In this document: positions 17,540 to 25,881 of the stretch, piece after piece
Numbering within the stretch: position 1 is the first letter of the stretch
Layout of the letters: every line of letters begins with the position of its first letter
Source of the DNA: Streptomyces peucetius
Lineage (GTDB): Bacteria; Actinomycetota; Actinomycetes; Streptomycetales; Streptomycetaceae
Direction: 5' to 3'
DNA length: 64,000 bases
Assembly (NCBI RefSeq): GCF_025854275.1
Contig: NZ_CP107567.1
Coordinates: forward strand, 7,316,001 to 7,380,000
Translations under genes and position numbers: made by a program
Notes under the pieces: model-generated
What the model saw: only the letters and a program-made list of their open reading frames with translations
What the model was told of the DNA's origin: nothing
Databases searched by the model: none

Positions 17540-18010
17540 CCCCACCCCGCCCCTTCCCGAAACCGGGGCTCCGTCCCAGACCCAGGGACGGGGGCCTCCG
17601 CCGTGCACGGGAACCTCCCCCGACGGAACGGGCTCCTCCGGACCCGGTCGCCTGGGGGACCGTGCCCTGGCTGACTCCGGCCCCGCCCTGGGCCCGGCGA
17701 GTGGCCCCGCGTGGGCTCCCCCCAGCCCCGCGACGGGGCCCGCGCTCAGGGACCTGCGCCGCCCGCCCGGGCTCCGCCCAGAGCCCGGGACGGGGGCCAC
17801 CTCCGGCGCACAGCGAACCTGCCTGCGGGCTCCCCCCAGACCCGGGACGAGGCCCGCGCAAACGGACCTGCACCGGTAGAAGGGACTCCGCCAGAGCCCG
17901 GGACAGGGGCCGCCCGCGGCGCACGGGGGACCTGCCCCGAGGGAAGGGGCTCTGCCGCAGCCCCGGGCCGACGGGCAGCGCCGGGCGACAAGGATCTGCC
18001 CCGATGGGAA
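17540..18010. repeat. Degenerate tandem array, period about 64 bases
   Basis: Units built on GGACCTGCC, a variable AGGGGCTCCGCCCAGA segment and CCCGGGACGGGGGCC recur. The ACCTG/ATCTG landmark falls at about 17751, 17816, 17865, 17929 and 17993, i.e. spacings of 65, 49, 64 and 64, with poorer copies upstream (17611, 17659). Both strands are open over long stretches only because the DNA is so GC-rich; no ribosome site or recognisable domain is present, so it is treated as noncoding. Confidence 0.75.
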
Positions 18011-18095
18011 GGGGGCACCGGGCCGAGAAGGCGACCACCGGCCGGGACGGGTGCCAGGGGCGGAAGGGGGGCGGGGTCGGAGGAGCGGGGTGCCC

Positions 18096-18145
18096 GGACG
18101 TAAGGCGTCGTGAGTTAGGGCGGGGCAGGTACGGGAAAGCAGTCC
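18096..18145. repeat. Right 50-bp inverted repeat of the noncoding repeat element
   Basis: Inverse copy of 17415-17464 with two mismatches. Beyond these 50 bases the two flanks do not match each other, so the repeat boundary is sharp on the inner side. Confidence 0.9.
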
Positions 18146-18262
18146 GGGTGCCGCGCTCCGGAGGCCCCGACCCCCGCAACCACCCACCGGCGGAGCCGGC
18201 CCGGCGCGGCCGGGCCGAACCGGCCCAACCCCGTCAGGCCGGGGCCGGCCCCCCGGACTATT

Positions 18263-18287
18263 TGCACGGTGCAGGAGAACTCGGTGC
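18263..18287. promoter_or_regulatory. Putative operator before the DUF488 gene
   Basis: TGCACGGTGCA (18263-18273) is a perfect palindrome and a third half-site GGTGCA follows at 18282. It is the only AT-containing stretch after the GC-rich array and lies about 110-130 bases before the DUF488 start. No regulator is assigned. Confidence 0.35.
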
Positions 18288-18392
18288 AATCGATTTCAAG
18301 ACGCAATATCGACTGGCCGCCCCGGGCCCGCGGCCCTGCGGTCGCACGGCCCCCCGGTCGCAGGGGGAGCTCCGCCCTGTGACCCTGGGGCC

Positions 18393-18755
18393 ATGCAGCG
18401 AGGCAGTGGCAAGGTGCGGGTCCGCAGGATCTACGAAGCGCCCGACCCGGACGACGGCGTCCGGGTCCTCGTCGACCGGCTCTGGCCGCGCGGCCTGAGC
18501 AAGGACGAGGTGCACATCGACGAGTGGCCCAAGTCGGTGACACCGTCGACGGAGCTGAGGCGCTGGTACCACGGGCCGGACGGCGAGTACGAGGAGTTCT
18601 GCCGGCGCTACGAGGCGGAGCTCGCCGAACCCGACGCGGCAAAGGCCCTGAGCCGGCTCCGCGCCCTGGCCGCCGCCGAAGGGCCGCTGACGCTGCTGAC
18701 GGCGGCCAAGGACCCGGAACACAGCCACACCTCGGTCCTCCGGCGTCTCCTGTAG
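18393..18755 (+). CDS. DUF488 family protein
   Basis: A 120-residue protein with the DUF488 hallmarks VLVDRLWPRGLSKDE (about residues 25-39), the middle ELRRWYHGPDGEYEEFCRRYEAEL and the closing LTLLTAAKDPEHSHTSVLRRLL. Family members such as YeaO are small cytoplasmic proteins without an established reaction. The ATG at 18393 is used; a GTG seven codons in is also possible. The gene stands alone between the repeat element and a P450 pseudogene. Confidence 0.85.
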   Translation: MQRGSGKVRVRRIYEAPDPDDGVRVLVDRLWPRGLSKDEVHIDEWPKSVTPSTELRRWYHGPDGEYEEFCRRYEAELAEPDAAKALSRLRALAAAEGPLTLLTAAKDPEHSHTSVLRRLL

Positions 18756-18913
18756 CGGGCGCCCGTCCGTGGCCCGCGCCGACGAGTCGCGCCCGCCCCG
18801 GACGAAGGCACCCGTCGCACAGCCGCGCCCTTCCGCGTCCCCGGCCTGTGGGGCACGATGACCGGCGTGCCCGGTCCCGTCCAGCAGGCTCTCGGAGGCG
18901 CCGCGTGACCCCC

Positions 18914-20016
18914 TGAAGACCACGCCCGAGGGAAGTGCTGCACCGCGCCGACGACTTCTCGTCGCGGGGCGCCCTGCGGCCGGACGTGATGCCGTGCCCT
19001 GCCGCCCTCGACGTACTGGCCGGGGGATACGGCGGGCGGCCGACCGTCGTCTCCACACGGACGGGGCCGACCACGTCCGGCTCCGGGCCCCGCTCAACCG
19101 GGGGTTGTCGGCGTCGCGCGTCGCCGGTCTCGTCCCGTACGCCGCCGCATGCGCCGAGGCCCTCGTCGACGCCTTCGCCGACGACGGCCGCGTCGAGCTG
19201 ATGGACGCGTACGCGGGCAGACTGCCGGGGCAGGTCGTCGGCCGTCTGCTCGGGTTCGACCCCGGGGACGTGTCCGCCGTGGTGCACGGCGGACACCGGG
19301 CCGAGCAACTGCTGTTCCGTCCCATGACGCAGGACGAGCAGGTAGCGGCCGCAGAGGACGTCGTAGCGCTCCAGCGCATGCTCGACCGGTACGTCCGCGA
19401 GCGGCGCGCGGAGCCGCGCGACGATCTGCTGTCGGGCCTGATCACCGCCCTCGCGCCCGGCAGTGGCGACCTCGGCCTCGAGTAGCGGCACGAACTGGTC
19501 TCCCAGGTCCAGAACTTCCTCATCGCCGGGCATCTGACCACCACCGCCCTGATCGGCACCCTGCTGCTGAGTCTGCTGGGCGACCGCCGCCAGTGGGAGC
19601 TGGTCCGCGACGACCCGGAGCTGGTGCCCGCGGCCGTGGAGGAGGCCGTCCGCCACGACACCGCCGTCCGGGGCTTCCGGCGCACCACCACCCGGCCCGT
19701 CACCGTCGCGGGCACCGAACTGCCCGCGGGGGCCACGGTTTTCGTCGCGTACGGCTCCGCCAACCGGGACGAACGCCGCCACGACCGGCCCGATGCCTTC
19801 GACGTGACCCGGCCGCTGTCGCGGCGTCATACGGCCTTCGGGCACGGCGCGCACGGCTGCCCGGGCTCACAGCTCGCCGGGGAACAGCTGAAGGTCACCC
19901 TCCGGCTGTTCGCACGCAGGCTGCCCGGACTGCGGATCGACGAGGAGCGGCCGCCGCCGGTGATGCGGCCGACCCTGATCCACCGCTCGCCCGAGGCCCT
20001 CCACCTGCGGTGGTGA
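18914..20016 (+). pseudogene. Cytochrome P450 pseudogene (frameshift and internal stop)
   Basis: The P450 fold can be followed across frames: VLHRADDFSSRG, then DHVRLRAPLNRGLS (C-helix), the I-helix AGHLTTT, EEAVRHD (ExxR region), and the heme site FGHGAHGCPGSQLA with the ligand cysteine codon at 19858. Three lesions are visible. The first about 60 residues are missing, with a stop just upstream. The ACAC at 19055-19058 looks like a 2-base insertion that shifts frame. A TAG at 19483-19485 interrupts the reading frame before the I-helix. The C-terminal part is otherwise intact, so decay is fairly recent. The original substrate is unknown; no ferredoxin gene is adjacent. Confidence 0.88.
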
Positions 20017-20055
20017 GACCGCGCCGAGTACGGGCGCCGGCTCGCAGCGATCCCG

Positions 20056-20532
20056 TTAACCGCGCCGCCCGACCAGCCGCGGCGCCTCCGCCGCCGGGTC
20101 CACCGGACCGGACAGCCGGCCGGCCAGTTCCCTGGCCCAGCGGCTCAGGCCCGGCACATCGATGGCGTACGGGGCCGGCCCGCCGGCAATACGGTCGGCG
20201 CCGCGCAGCAGCAGACGTGCGCCGCCCGTGGTGTTGCCCCGCGCGGCGTGGGTGAGACCCACCGCCAGCTGCGCCAGGCCCCGCCACAGCTCGCGCTCCT
20301 CCTCGGGGCCGGACTTCCACGCGTCCTCGAACACTTCGTGCGCGTGGAACGGCATACCGGCGTCGAGCAGGCGCTGCGCCTCCACGAGCGTCTGGCCGGG
20401 CGTACGCACCACGCCTTCCGGTTGGCGCTCCACGCCGGGCGCGCCATGGGGGAGGGGGCGGCCCAGGCCGTCCCGGGGACGGGCATTGCGGGCCCGGCCC
20501 TCGGCGTCGCGGTCTCTGCGTGCCTTGTCCAT
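20056..20532 (-). CDS. DUF309 domain protein
   Basis: A 158-residue protein whose core matches DUF309: AQRLLDAGMPFHAHEVFEDAWKSGPEEERELWRGLAQLAVGLTHAARGN, with the characteristic HE..W pattern and helical repeats. The start at 20532 follows GGAGGGACA. Function is unknown; related proteins are small helical cytoplasmic proteins. It is convergent with the P450 pseudogene and divergent from the second tRNA-Pro. Confidence 0.82.
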   Translation of the reverse strand: MDKARRDRDAEGRARNARPRDGLGRPLPHGAPGVERQPEGVVRTPGQTLVEAQRLLDAGMPFHAHEVFEDAWKSGPEEERELWRGLAQLAVGLTHAARGNTTGGARLLLRGADRIAGGPAPYAIDVPGLSRWARELAGRLSGPVDPAAEAPRLVGRRG

Positions 20533-20637
20533 ACAGCAATTGTCCCTCCCCGCCCACCGGTGGCTCCGAGCGGCGTGCCTGCGGCGACGCGTGCCGCGTC
20601 CCCCGGGCCGGGCGTTCGCCGACCCCGCAGAGTGAGG

Positions 20638-20643
20638 TAATGT
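20638..20643 (+). promoter_or_regulatory. -10 element of the second tRNA-Pro gene
   Basis: TAATGT sits at the same distance from the tRNA as TATTGT does in the first copy, within about 40 bases of shared upstream sequence. Confidence 0.45.
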
Positions 20644-20684
20644 TCTCTTGCGCGCTCGGACGGGAAACCGGACGGAATGCACAT

Positions 20685-20758
<74 letters not shown>

Positions 20759-20777
20759 CTCGAGAGAGTCGCAGATC

Positions 20778-20812
20778 AGGGGCCGTTTCAGAGCACATCT
20801 GAAGCGGCCCCT
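20778..20812 (+). terminator. Hairpin terminator after the second tRNA-Pro
   Basis: Arms GGGGCCGTTTCAG and CTGAAGCGGCCCC pair over 13 positions with one G-U pair, 22 bases past the tRNA. The first copy's T-tract is absent; TCGATCGTT follows instead. Confidence 0.8.
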
Positions 20813-21179
20813 CGATCGTTCTCGGGGACAGGCGGGGCAAGCGGGGAACCGGCACGCCGACAGCGTGGAAGCGCATCTCGCTCCAGGGCCGACCTTCCAG
20901 GAGCGGGTGGGGTTGCGCGCTTCGTGTGGCAGGCCGGCAAGCACACCGCCGATCACGGCTCCGTCCCTCTCGGCGTGCCAACGGTCTTCCGTGCGCTAAC
21001 GGCGCGGAGACCGTCCGGTCCGGCACCGCTGTTCCGCCGACGCCGAAGATGCGTACATCCGTCCGATCCGTGCAATCCCTTGACGCCGCGAGCTCGAGTG
21101 GGCACGCTCCGTGCGGACAACGGCGGAGTCGGGCACATCGGTGTGCCCGGCTCGCTGCTGGATTCCTAGGGGGGAATCA
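20813..21179. other. Intergenic region before the VWA gene
   Basis: No gene or clear promoter was found in these 367 bases. A TTGACG at about 21080 could be a -35 element but no matching -10 is obvious. GGGGGGAA directly before 21180 is the ribosome site for the VWA gene. Confidence 0.5.
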
Positions 21180-23207
21180 ATGAGCGCGTTAACGACGCGT
21201 ATGCGCACATCCATGCCCGTAAGGGCTCTCGTGGCCGGATTCGTGGCCCTGGCGCTGGCCGTGACCGGCATGGTCGCCTTGGCGCCCGGCGCCGCGGCGG
21301 CGCCCGTGCCCGACGCCTCGGCCAGCCCCACGGCAGTCGCTCGGTACGGCGCCTCCACCGTGAAGCTCAGACTGGACGGCGAGTCCAGCACCCAGTCGAC
21401 GCCGACCGACCTGGTCCTCGTACTCGACGAGTCCGGCAGCATCGACGCCACTGAGTGGGGTCAGCTGAAGGACTTCGCCAAGAGCGTGGTCAACGGTGTT
21501 GCGGCCCATGGCCTGTTCACCAACGGCGGCAGGGTCGGCATCGTCGGCTTCGCCGACGGTGTGACACCGCCCGTCAGCGGACTCAGCGGTGACAAGGACG
21601 CCGTCCTGAACGCCATCGACACCAACCCCAAGCAGAACACCGGCACCTGCATCGCCTGCGGCCTCGCCGAGGCCAACGCAGTCATGGGGGCCGACGACCC
21701 CGCCCGCAACCAACTGGTGATCGTCATCACCGACGGTGAGGCGACCAGCGGGAACACCGCCGCCGAGGCCGCCGCCCTGCAGGCCAAGGCCACCGTCTTC
21801 GCCGTGGGCGTCGGCGGAGGGATCCAGCAGGCCACGCTCGAGGTCATCGCCAGCGGCCCCGGCTCCGACAACACCTTCTCGGCCGGTGACTTCGGCAGCA
21901 TCGACACACTCCTGAAGCAGATCGTCGAGGCGGTCGTGGTGCCCGGCGCCACCCACCCGTCCGTCGTCGTCACGCTCGACACGCCCTGGGAGCTCGTGGC
22001 CGGCACCGTGACCGCGAACCTGGCCGGATCGGCCGTGAACAACGTCACCGCCGACGGATTCACCTGGTCCCGGGCCGATCTGGGGGACGAGGACCTGGAG
22101 ATCACGTACCAGGTCAAGCACCGCGGCGCACCCTGCGGGCCCCTCGACGTGAACAAGTCCGTCGTCTACCACGACGACCAGAACGCCTCCGTGACCTTCC
22201 CGAAGGTCGTCGTCACCGTCAACTGCCTGCCGCCCGTCGCCGATGCCGGGCCCGACAAGACCGTCGACGAGGGGTCCGCGGTCACGCTCGACGGCTCCGC
22301 CAGCCATGACCCGGACGGCACCGTCGTCTCGTACGCCTGGAGCGGCGCCGATGCGGGCGTCGGCGCGCTGGCGAACGCCGGCGCGACGGTGGCCACGTAC
22401 AACGGTCTCGACGACGGCGGCGACGCCGTGACGCTCACCGTGACGGACGACAACGGCCTCACCGACGACGACTCCACGACCGTGACGGTCAAGAACGTCG
22501 CCCCGGACCTCGCCCTGAACACCTGTCCCGTCGACCCCCACGCGGTGAACACCGACGTCTCCTTCGCCGGTACGTTCACCGACCCGGGCACGCTCGACAC
22601 CCACACGATGTCCGTCGACTGGGGTGACGGCACCAGCACCGATGTGCCCGGCGTGAACTCCCCGGTCGGCAGCGCGCACCAGTACGCGGCCGCGGGCATC
22701 TACGACATCGCCGTCACCGTCACGGATGACGACGGCGGGTCCGACACCCGGCACTGCGGCTTCGTCGTCGTCTACGACCCCAACGGCGGGTTCGTGACCG
22801 GCGGCGGCTGGATCAACTCGCCGGCCGGCGCCTACCCGGCCGACCCGGGAGCGACCGGGCGAGCGAACTTCGGCTTCGTGTCGAAGTACAAGAAGGGCGC
22901 GACCGCGCCCACGGGCAGCACGGAGTTCCAGTTCAAGGCCGGAAACCTCAACTTTCACTCCGGCGACCACCAGTGGCTCGTCGTCGCCGGTGACAAGGCC
23001 ATCTTCAAGGGCACGGGTACGGTCAACGGCGCCGCCGGGTACTCGTTCATGCTCTCCGCGGTGGACAGCTCGCCGGACACGTTCCGGATGAGGGTGTGGA
23101 AGACCGCGGACGACACCCTCGTCTACGACAACCAGATCGGCTCGGCGCCCGACGCCGACCCGACGACCACCCTCGGCGGCGGTTCGATCGTGATCCACAA
23201 GGGCTGA
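21180..23207 (+). CDS. Secreted VWA-domain protein with PKD repeats; TTA codon at position 4
   Basis: A 675-residue exported protein. The start at 21180 follows GGGGGG and leads into a signal peptide ending GAAAAPVP. A von Willebrand A domain (about residues 75-260) has the metal site LVLVLDESGSID (Asp83) and later VIVITDGEATSG. An isopeptide- or adhesin-like strand region follows, then PKD-like domains (GPDKTVDEGSAVTLDGSASHDPDG; SVDWGDGTSTDVPG) and a C-terminal beta domain (GGGWINSPAGAYPADPGATG). No LPXTG motif, so it is probably secreted or loosely wall-bound and used for adhesion or ligand binding. Codon 4 is TTA (21189-21191), making expression likely dependent on the bldA tRNA. Confidence 0.85.
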   Translation: MSALTTRMRTSMPVRALVAGFVALALAVTGMVALAPGAAAAPVPDASASPTAVARYGASTVKLRLDGESSTQSTPTDLVLVLDESGSIDATEWGQLKDFAKSVVNGVAAHGLFTNGGRVGIVGFADGVTPPVSGLSGDKDAVLNAIDTNPKQNTGTCIACGLAEANAVMGADDPARNQLVIVITDGEATSGNTAAEAAALQAKATVFAVGVGGGIQQATLEVIASGPGSDNTFSAGDFGSIDTLLKQIVEAVVVPGATHPSVVVTLDTPWELVAGTVTANLAGSAVNNVTADGFTWSRADLGDEDLEITYQVKHRGAPCGPLDVNKSVVYHDDQNASVTFPKVVVTVNCLPPVADAGPDKTVDEGSAVTLDGSASHDPDGTVVSYAWSGADAGVGALANAGATVATYNGLDDGGDAVTLTVTDDNGLTDDDSTTVTVKNVAPDLALNTCPVDPHAVNTDVSFAGTFTDPGTLDTHTMSVDWGDGTSTDVPGVNSPVGSAHQYAAAGIYDIAVTVTDDDGGSDTRHCGFVVVYDPNGGFVTGGGWINSPAGAYPADPGATGRANFGFVSKYKKGATAPTGSTEFQFKAGNLNFHSGDHQWLVVAGDKAIFKGTGTVNGAAGYSFMLSAVDSSPDTFRMRVWKTADDTLVYDNQIGSAPDADPTTTLGGGSIVIHKG

Positions 23208-23220
23208 CGATCCACGCCCG

Positions 23221-23256
23221 ACCGACGGCCCGCCCCGGAACGGGCGGGCCGTCGGT
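23221..23256 (+). terminator. Terminator of the VWA gene
   Basis: Arms ACCGACGGCCCGCCC and GGGCGGGCCGTCGGT pair perfectly over 15 bases around a 6-base loop, 14 bases after the stop. Confidence 0.85.
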
Positions 23257-23291
23257 GCGCTCGTGCGGTCAGGAGAGTTCGGGCAGCGGTC

Positions 23292-23603
23292 AGCGCCCGC
23301 TCCACGGCCCCCGAGCTGTTCGATCCGCGTGTGCGCGCGGCGGGCACCGCGATCTCGTACAACACCGGGGCGCTGCTCGGGGGCGCGCTTCACCCCCTGA
23401 TCGACAGCCGTCTCTTCCAGTCGGCCGGCGGGCATCTGCCGTGGGCCGTCGCCGCCTGTCTGACCGGCGTGTGCGCGGTGAGCCTGATGTGCCTGCTGCG
23501 ACTCCCAGCCCGCCCGGACCGCGCGCTCCGCCCGGATCGCACGGACCTGCCGGACCGCGCGATCCTCCCGGACACCGAACGGCGAGCGGTCGTCAAGGAC
23601 TGA
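23292..23603 (+). pseudogene. C-terminal fragment of an MFS transporter
   Basis: About 103 residues match the last two to three helices of a metabolite:proton symporter: TAPELFDPRVRAAGTAISYNTGALLGGALHPLI, then GGHLPWAVAACLTGVCAVSLMCLL and a charged tail. Upstream of 23292 the similarity stops abruptly at the VWA terminator, so the first ten helices are gone. The end overlaps the convergent lipoprotein gene by eleven bases. Confidence 0.75.
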
Positions 23604-24501
23604 TGCTGTCCCGGCACGACCGTGCCTCGATCTCGGCGCTGTTCGGCTTGTGGCTGCTGATCCAGGCCGGGTTCTCCTCCGGGAGCGTGGGCAGGGACGT
23701 CTCGACGTCCCTGATCCAGGTGCTGGTGCCCACGTGCCTCTTGAGCCATTCCTCGAGCTTGCCGCAGTCCGCCCGGTGCCCCTTCGGCAGTCCGATGCCG
23801 TAGTACTGCGGTGCTCCTATCGTCACGTCCGGAACCACCCGCAGACCGTCCTTCTCGTGCCGCTGGGCGAAGCCGTAGAGGATGGCCTGGTCGGTGGAGA
23901 CGGCCTGCACCTGGCCGGAGATGAGCTGCTCGATGCAGTCCGACGCGTCGGTCAGTGTGACCGGGTCGGCGCCTACCGTCTTCCTGATGCCTTCCAGTGC
24001 CTCCCGCGAGGTGGTCCCCTGCCAGGTGCAGATCCGGCTGCCGCGCAGATCGGACAGCCGCTCCGCCCCGGCTCCCTGCGGGCCGACGAGGAAACCCTGG
24101 CGGGTCTTGAGATAGGGGCCCACGAAGTCGATCAGGTCCATCCGTTCGGCCGTGATGGAGAAGGAGGCGATCGTCATGTCGGCCTTGCGCTCGAGCAGCT
24201 GCGTCACCCGGTCACCGGACGAGACGTCGACGGGTTCGCTGAACGCGACATCGAGTTCCTCCTGGATGTGCTGGAGCACCAGGAAGTCCAGTCCCGACCG
24301 GTCGTAGTTCGAGGAGTACGACACACCGGGCAGGTCGTTGTGCATCGCGACCGTGATTCGCTCCACGCCCAGGAACTCCGGCTCCGGCTCCTCGGAGGAG
24401 CAGGCGGCGAGGCCGGCCAGCACGGTCATCGCCGCGGCGATGCCGAGGACGCGTCCTCGCAAGCGCGAGGCGGAGCACCGGGGTCGGGGAGTGTCAGCCA
24501 C
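23593..24501 (-). CDS. Amino-acid-type (SBP_bac_3) solute-binding lipoprotein
   Basis: A 302-residue GluB-like binding protein. A hydrophobic signal ends in the lipobox LAGLAAC (about Cys34). The mature part shows ITVAMHNDLPGVSY, a GLDFLVLQHIQEEL segment, ADMTIASFSITAERMDLIDFVGPYLKTRQGFLV (the family signature region) and STDQAILYGFAQR. GTG start, nine bases after the membrane-protein gene. There are no ABC permease or ATPase genes here, so unlike GluB it may act as a ligand sensor for the two coupled upstream proteins rather than as a transporter component. Confidence 0.82.
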   Translation of the reverse strand: MADTPRPRCSASRLRGRVLGIAAAMTVLAGLAACSSEEPEPEFLGVERITVAMHNDLPGVSYSSNYDRSGLDFLVLQHIQEELDVAFSEPVDVSSGDRVTQLLERKADMTIASFSITAERMDLIDFVGPYLKTRQGFLVGPQGAGAERLSDLRGSRICTWQGTTSREALEGIRKTVGADPVTLTDASDCIEQLISGQVQAVSTDQAILYGFAQRHEKDGLRVVPDVTIGAPQYYGIGLPKGHRADCGKLEEWLKRHVGTSTWIRDVETSLPTLPEENPAWISSHKPNSAEIEARSCRDSISP

Positions 24502-24510
24502 TGTGTCCTC

Positions 24511-25266
24511 TCAGTCGTGCAGTACGGCGTTCGCGACGAACAGGCTCATCTGGCAGCCCTCGTCGGTCCGCAGGGATATCCGGACGTCGATCTCGTCCTG
24601 CAGCCCGCCGAGCGGGAACTCGACCGTCTGTCCGCTCTTCACCCCCTCGACGCGGGTGCTCGCGTTCCCCCGCAGCTGGGCGGAGTAGCGGGTCTCCGGC
24701 GCGCAGAACTGGCGGGCCCGTTCCGCGTCCCGGATCGTCAGCGTCAGCCGCAGCCGTGAGCGGTCGGCGGGGCTGTCGACGACGAGCCCCAGCTGGGAGC
24801 CGTTGGTGACCGTGCCGGCGGTGATCCGGGTCCGGCCGGTGACGTCGATCTCGCCGTGGTCCGCGACATGGTCCATGCCGACCGTCCCGGCCACCGCGCA
24901 GATCAGCGCCGTCGCCGACATGGGGACGCGCCAACGGCGGGCCCGCCTCCCGCCCGCGGGCGCGATCAGCCGGGCGAGCGCCAGGCCGACCGCTGCACCG
25001 AAGGCGAGGTAGACCCACACGAACTGGCGCAGCGGTCCGTCGGGCGCGCTGATCAGGGCGTAGCTGCCGAGACAGACGACCAGCAGGAACGGCGGCCAGT
25101 TCCAGCCGCTCAGGCGTTTCGCCTTGTCGGCGGACTCGACGTCTCCGGCGAACAGGCTGATGAACAGCTTGCCGCCGAAATTCGCCGTGTTGGCGAAGCC
25201 GATCGCCGGCGAATTGTCACCCGACGTGGTGCCGCTGCTGCGCCGGCCCGGCGGGTCGCCGCTCAA
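24511..25266 (-). CDS. Unknown membrane protein with GDNSPAIG motif
   Basis: A 251-residue protein of no recognised family. A cytoplasmic N-terminus carries SGDNSPAIGFANTANFGGKLF (from about residue 15). Three hydrophobic segments follow (about 58-75, 84-102, 114-132), then an external beta-rich domain of about 115 residues with two cysteines (QFCAPE, GCQMS). The start is TTG, overlapping the previous stop as TTGA, so translation is coupled. The GDxSPAIG segment is shared with the upstream gene's C-terminus, suggesting both bind the same partner or pair with each other. Confidence 0.6.
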   Translation of the reverse strand: MSGDPPGRRSSGTTSGDNSPAIGFANTANFGGKLFISLFAGDVESADKAKRLSGWNWPPFLLVVCLGSYALISAPDGPLRQFVWVYLAFGAAVGLALARLIAPAGGRRARRWRVPMSATALICAVAGTVGMDHVADHGEIDVTGRTRITAGTVTNGSQLGLVVDSPADRSRLRLTLTIRDAERARQFCAPETRYSAQLRGNASTRVEGVKSGQTVEFPLGGLQDEIDVRISLRTDEGCQMSLFVANAVLHD

Positions 25267-25703
25267 CTACCGCCCCCCTGCTTGGGCTGCGGGTTGTAGT
25301 TGAAGGTGGCCGTGTCCAGCCTGCCGATCGCGGGGGAGCCGTCGCCGTACGTCCTCACATCGATCCGGTCGCCCGCGTGATGGGCGATGCGGATGTGCCT
25401 GTGCAGAGACTCGGCGCTCAGGTCGTTACCGTCGGCCAGCCATTCACCGACCGCCGTCTCCAGCATCTCCCGCTCGTCGGGCGGGAGTTCCTCGATGGCC
25501 GTGGCCGCCGCGGCGTCCTGCTCGGTCTCCGGAGGGTCGTCGGCATCCCTCCGGAGCACCCTGCCCAGCAGCACCCGGCCCCGCTCCACCGCGTTGTCCG
25601 CCAGCGCGGTCTGCGCGGACTGGACGACGGCTCCGGCGAAGGACGTTGCCGCGGTGCTGATGAACGGTGCGATCACAGCCGCGGCTGTCATTAATTCGGA
25701 CAT
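25263..25703 (-). CDS. Small unknown protein with GDGSPAIG tail; TTA codon at position 4
   Basis: A 146-residue protein. An alanine-rich hydrophobic N-terminus (about 6-35) is followed by an acidic helix (ELPPDEREMLETAVGEWLADGNDLS) and a C-terminal strand motif YGDGSPAIGRLDTATFNYNPQ. The ATG at 25703 follows GGAGGGG with seven-base spacing. Codon 4 is TTA (25692-25694), predicting bldA control of the whole three-gene unit. First gene of an operon with the membrane protein and the lipoprotein. No known family recognised. Confidence 0.6.
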   Translation of the reverse strand: MSELMTAAAVIAPFISTAATSFAGAVVQSAQTALADNAVERGRVLLGRVLRRDADDPPETEQDAAAATAIEELPPDEREMLETAVGEWLADGNDLSAESLHRHIRIAHHAGDRIDVRTYGDGSPAIGRLDTATFNYNPQPKQGGGS

Positions 25704-25758
25704 GCGCACTCCCCTCCGGGATCATCGTCAACTCTACTCAACTCACCGTGCAACGGAA

Positions 25759-25773
25759 GTGACTTCGCGTCAC
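25759..25773. promoter_or_regulatory. Inverted repeat upstream of the three-gene unit
   Basis: GTGAC-TTCGC-GTCAC lies 56-70 bases before the start at 25703, a plausible regulator site. No promoter hexamers are convincing. Confidence 0.35.
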
Positions 25774-25810
25774 ACGATCGCGCGTCCGCAGACCGCACGC
25801 GACGACGGAA

Positions 25811-25843
25811 CCGGGCGGGCATCATGGGGGGATGCCCGCCCGG
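25811..25843 (-). terminator. Terminator of the GH48 gene
   Basis: Arms CCGGGCGGGCATC and GATGCCCGCCCGG pair perfectly over 13 bases around a 7-base loop, about 40 bases past the GH48 stop. Confidence 0.85.
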
Positions 25844-25881
25844 CTCCGCTGCGCCGGGGGCCGCTCAGCGACGCGGCGGCG

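Noticed and set aside
17540..18010. CRISPR-like array
   Set aside because: Units are degenerate, contiguous and lack unique spacers between identical repeats; no cas genes are nearby.
18240..18392. Riboswitch before the DUF488 gene
   Set aside because: Only a short palindrome and half-site are visible; no conserved stems of a known riboswitch could be recognised.
17447..18498. Open frames of 240-325 codons on both strands in the repeat element
   Set aside because: Composition is Pro/Arg/Gly only, no domain or ribosome site is present, and the frames follow the repeats; the absence of stops is explained by GC content.
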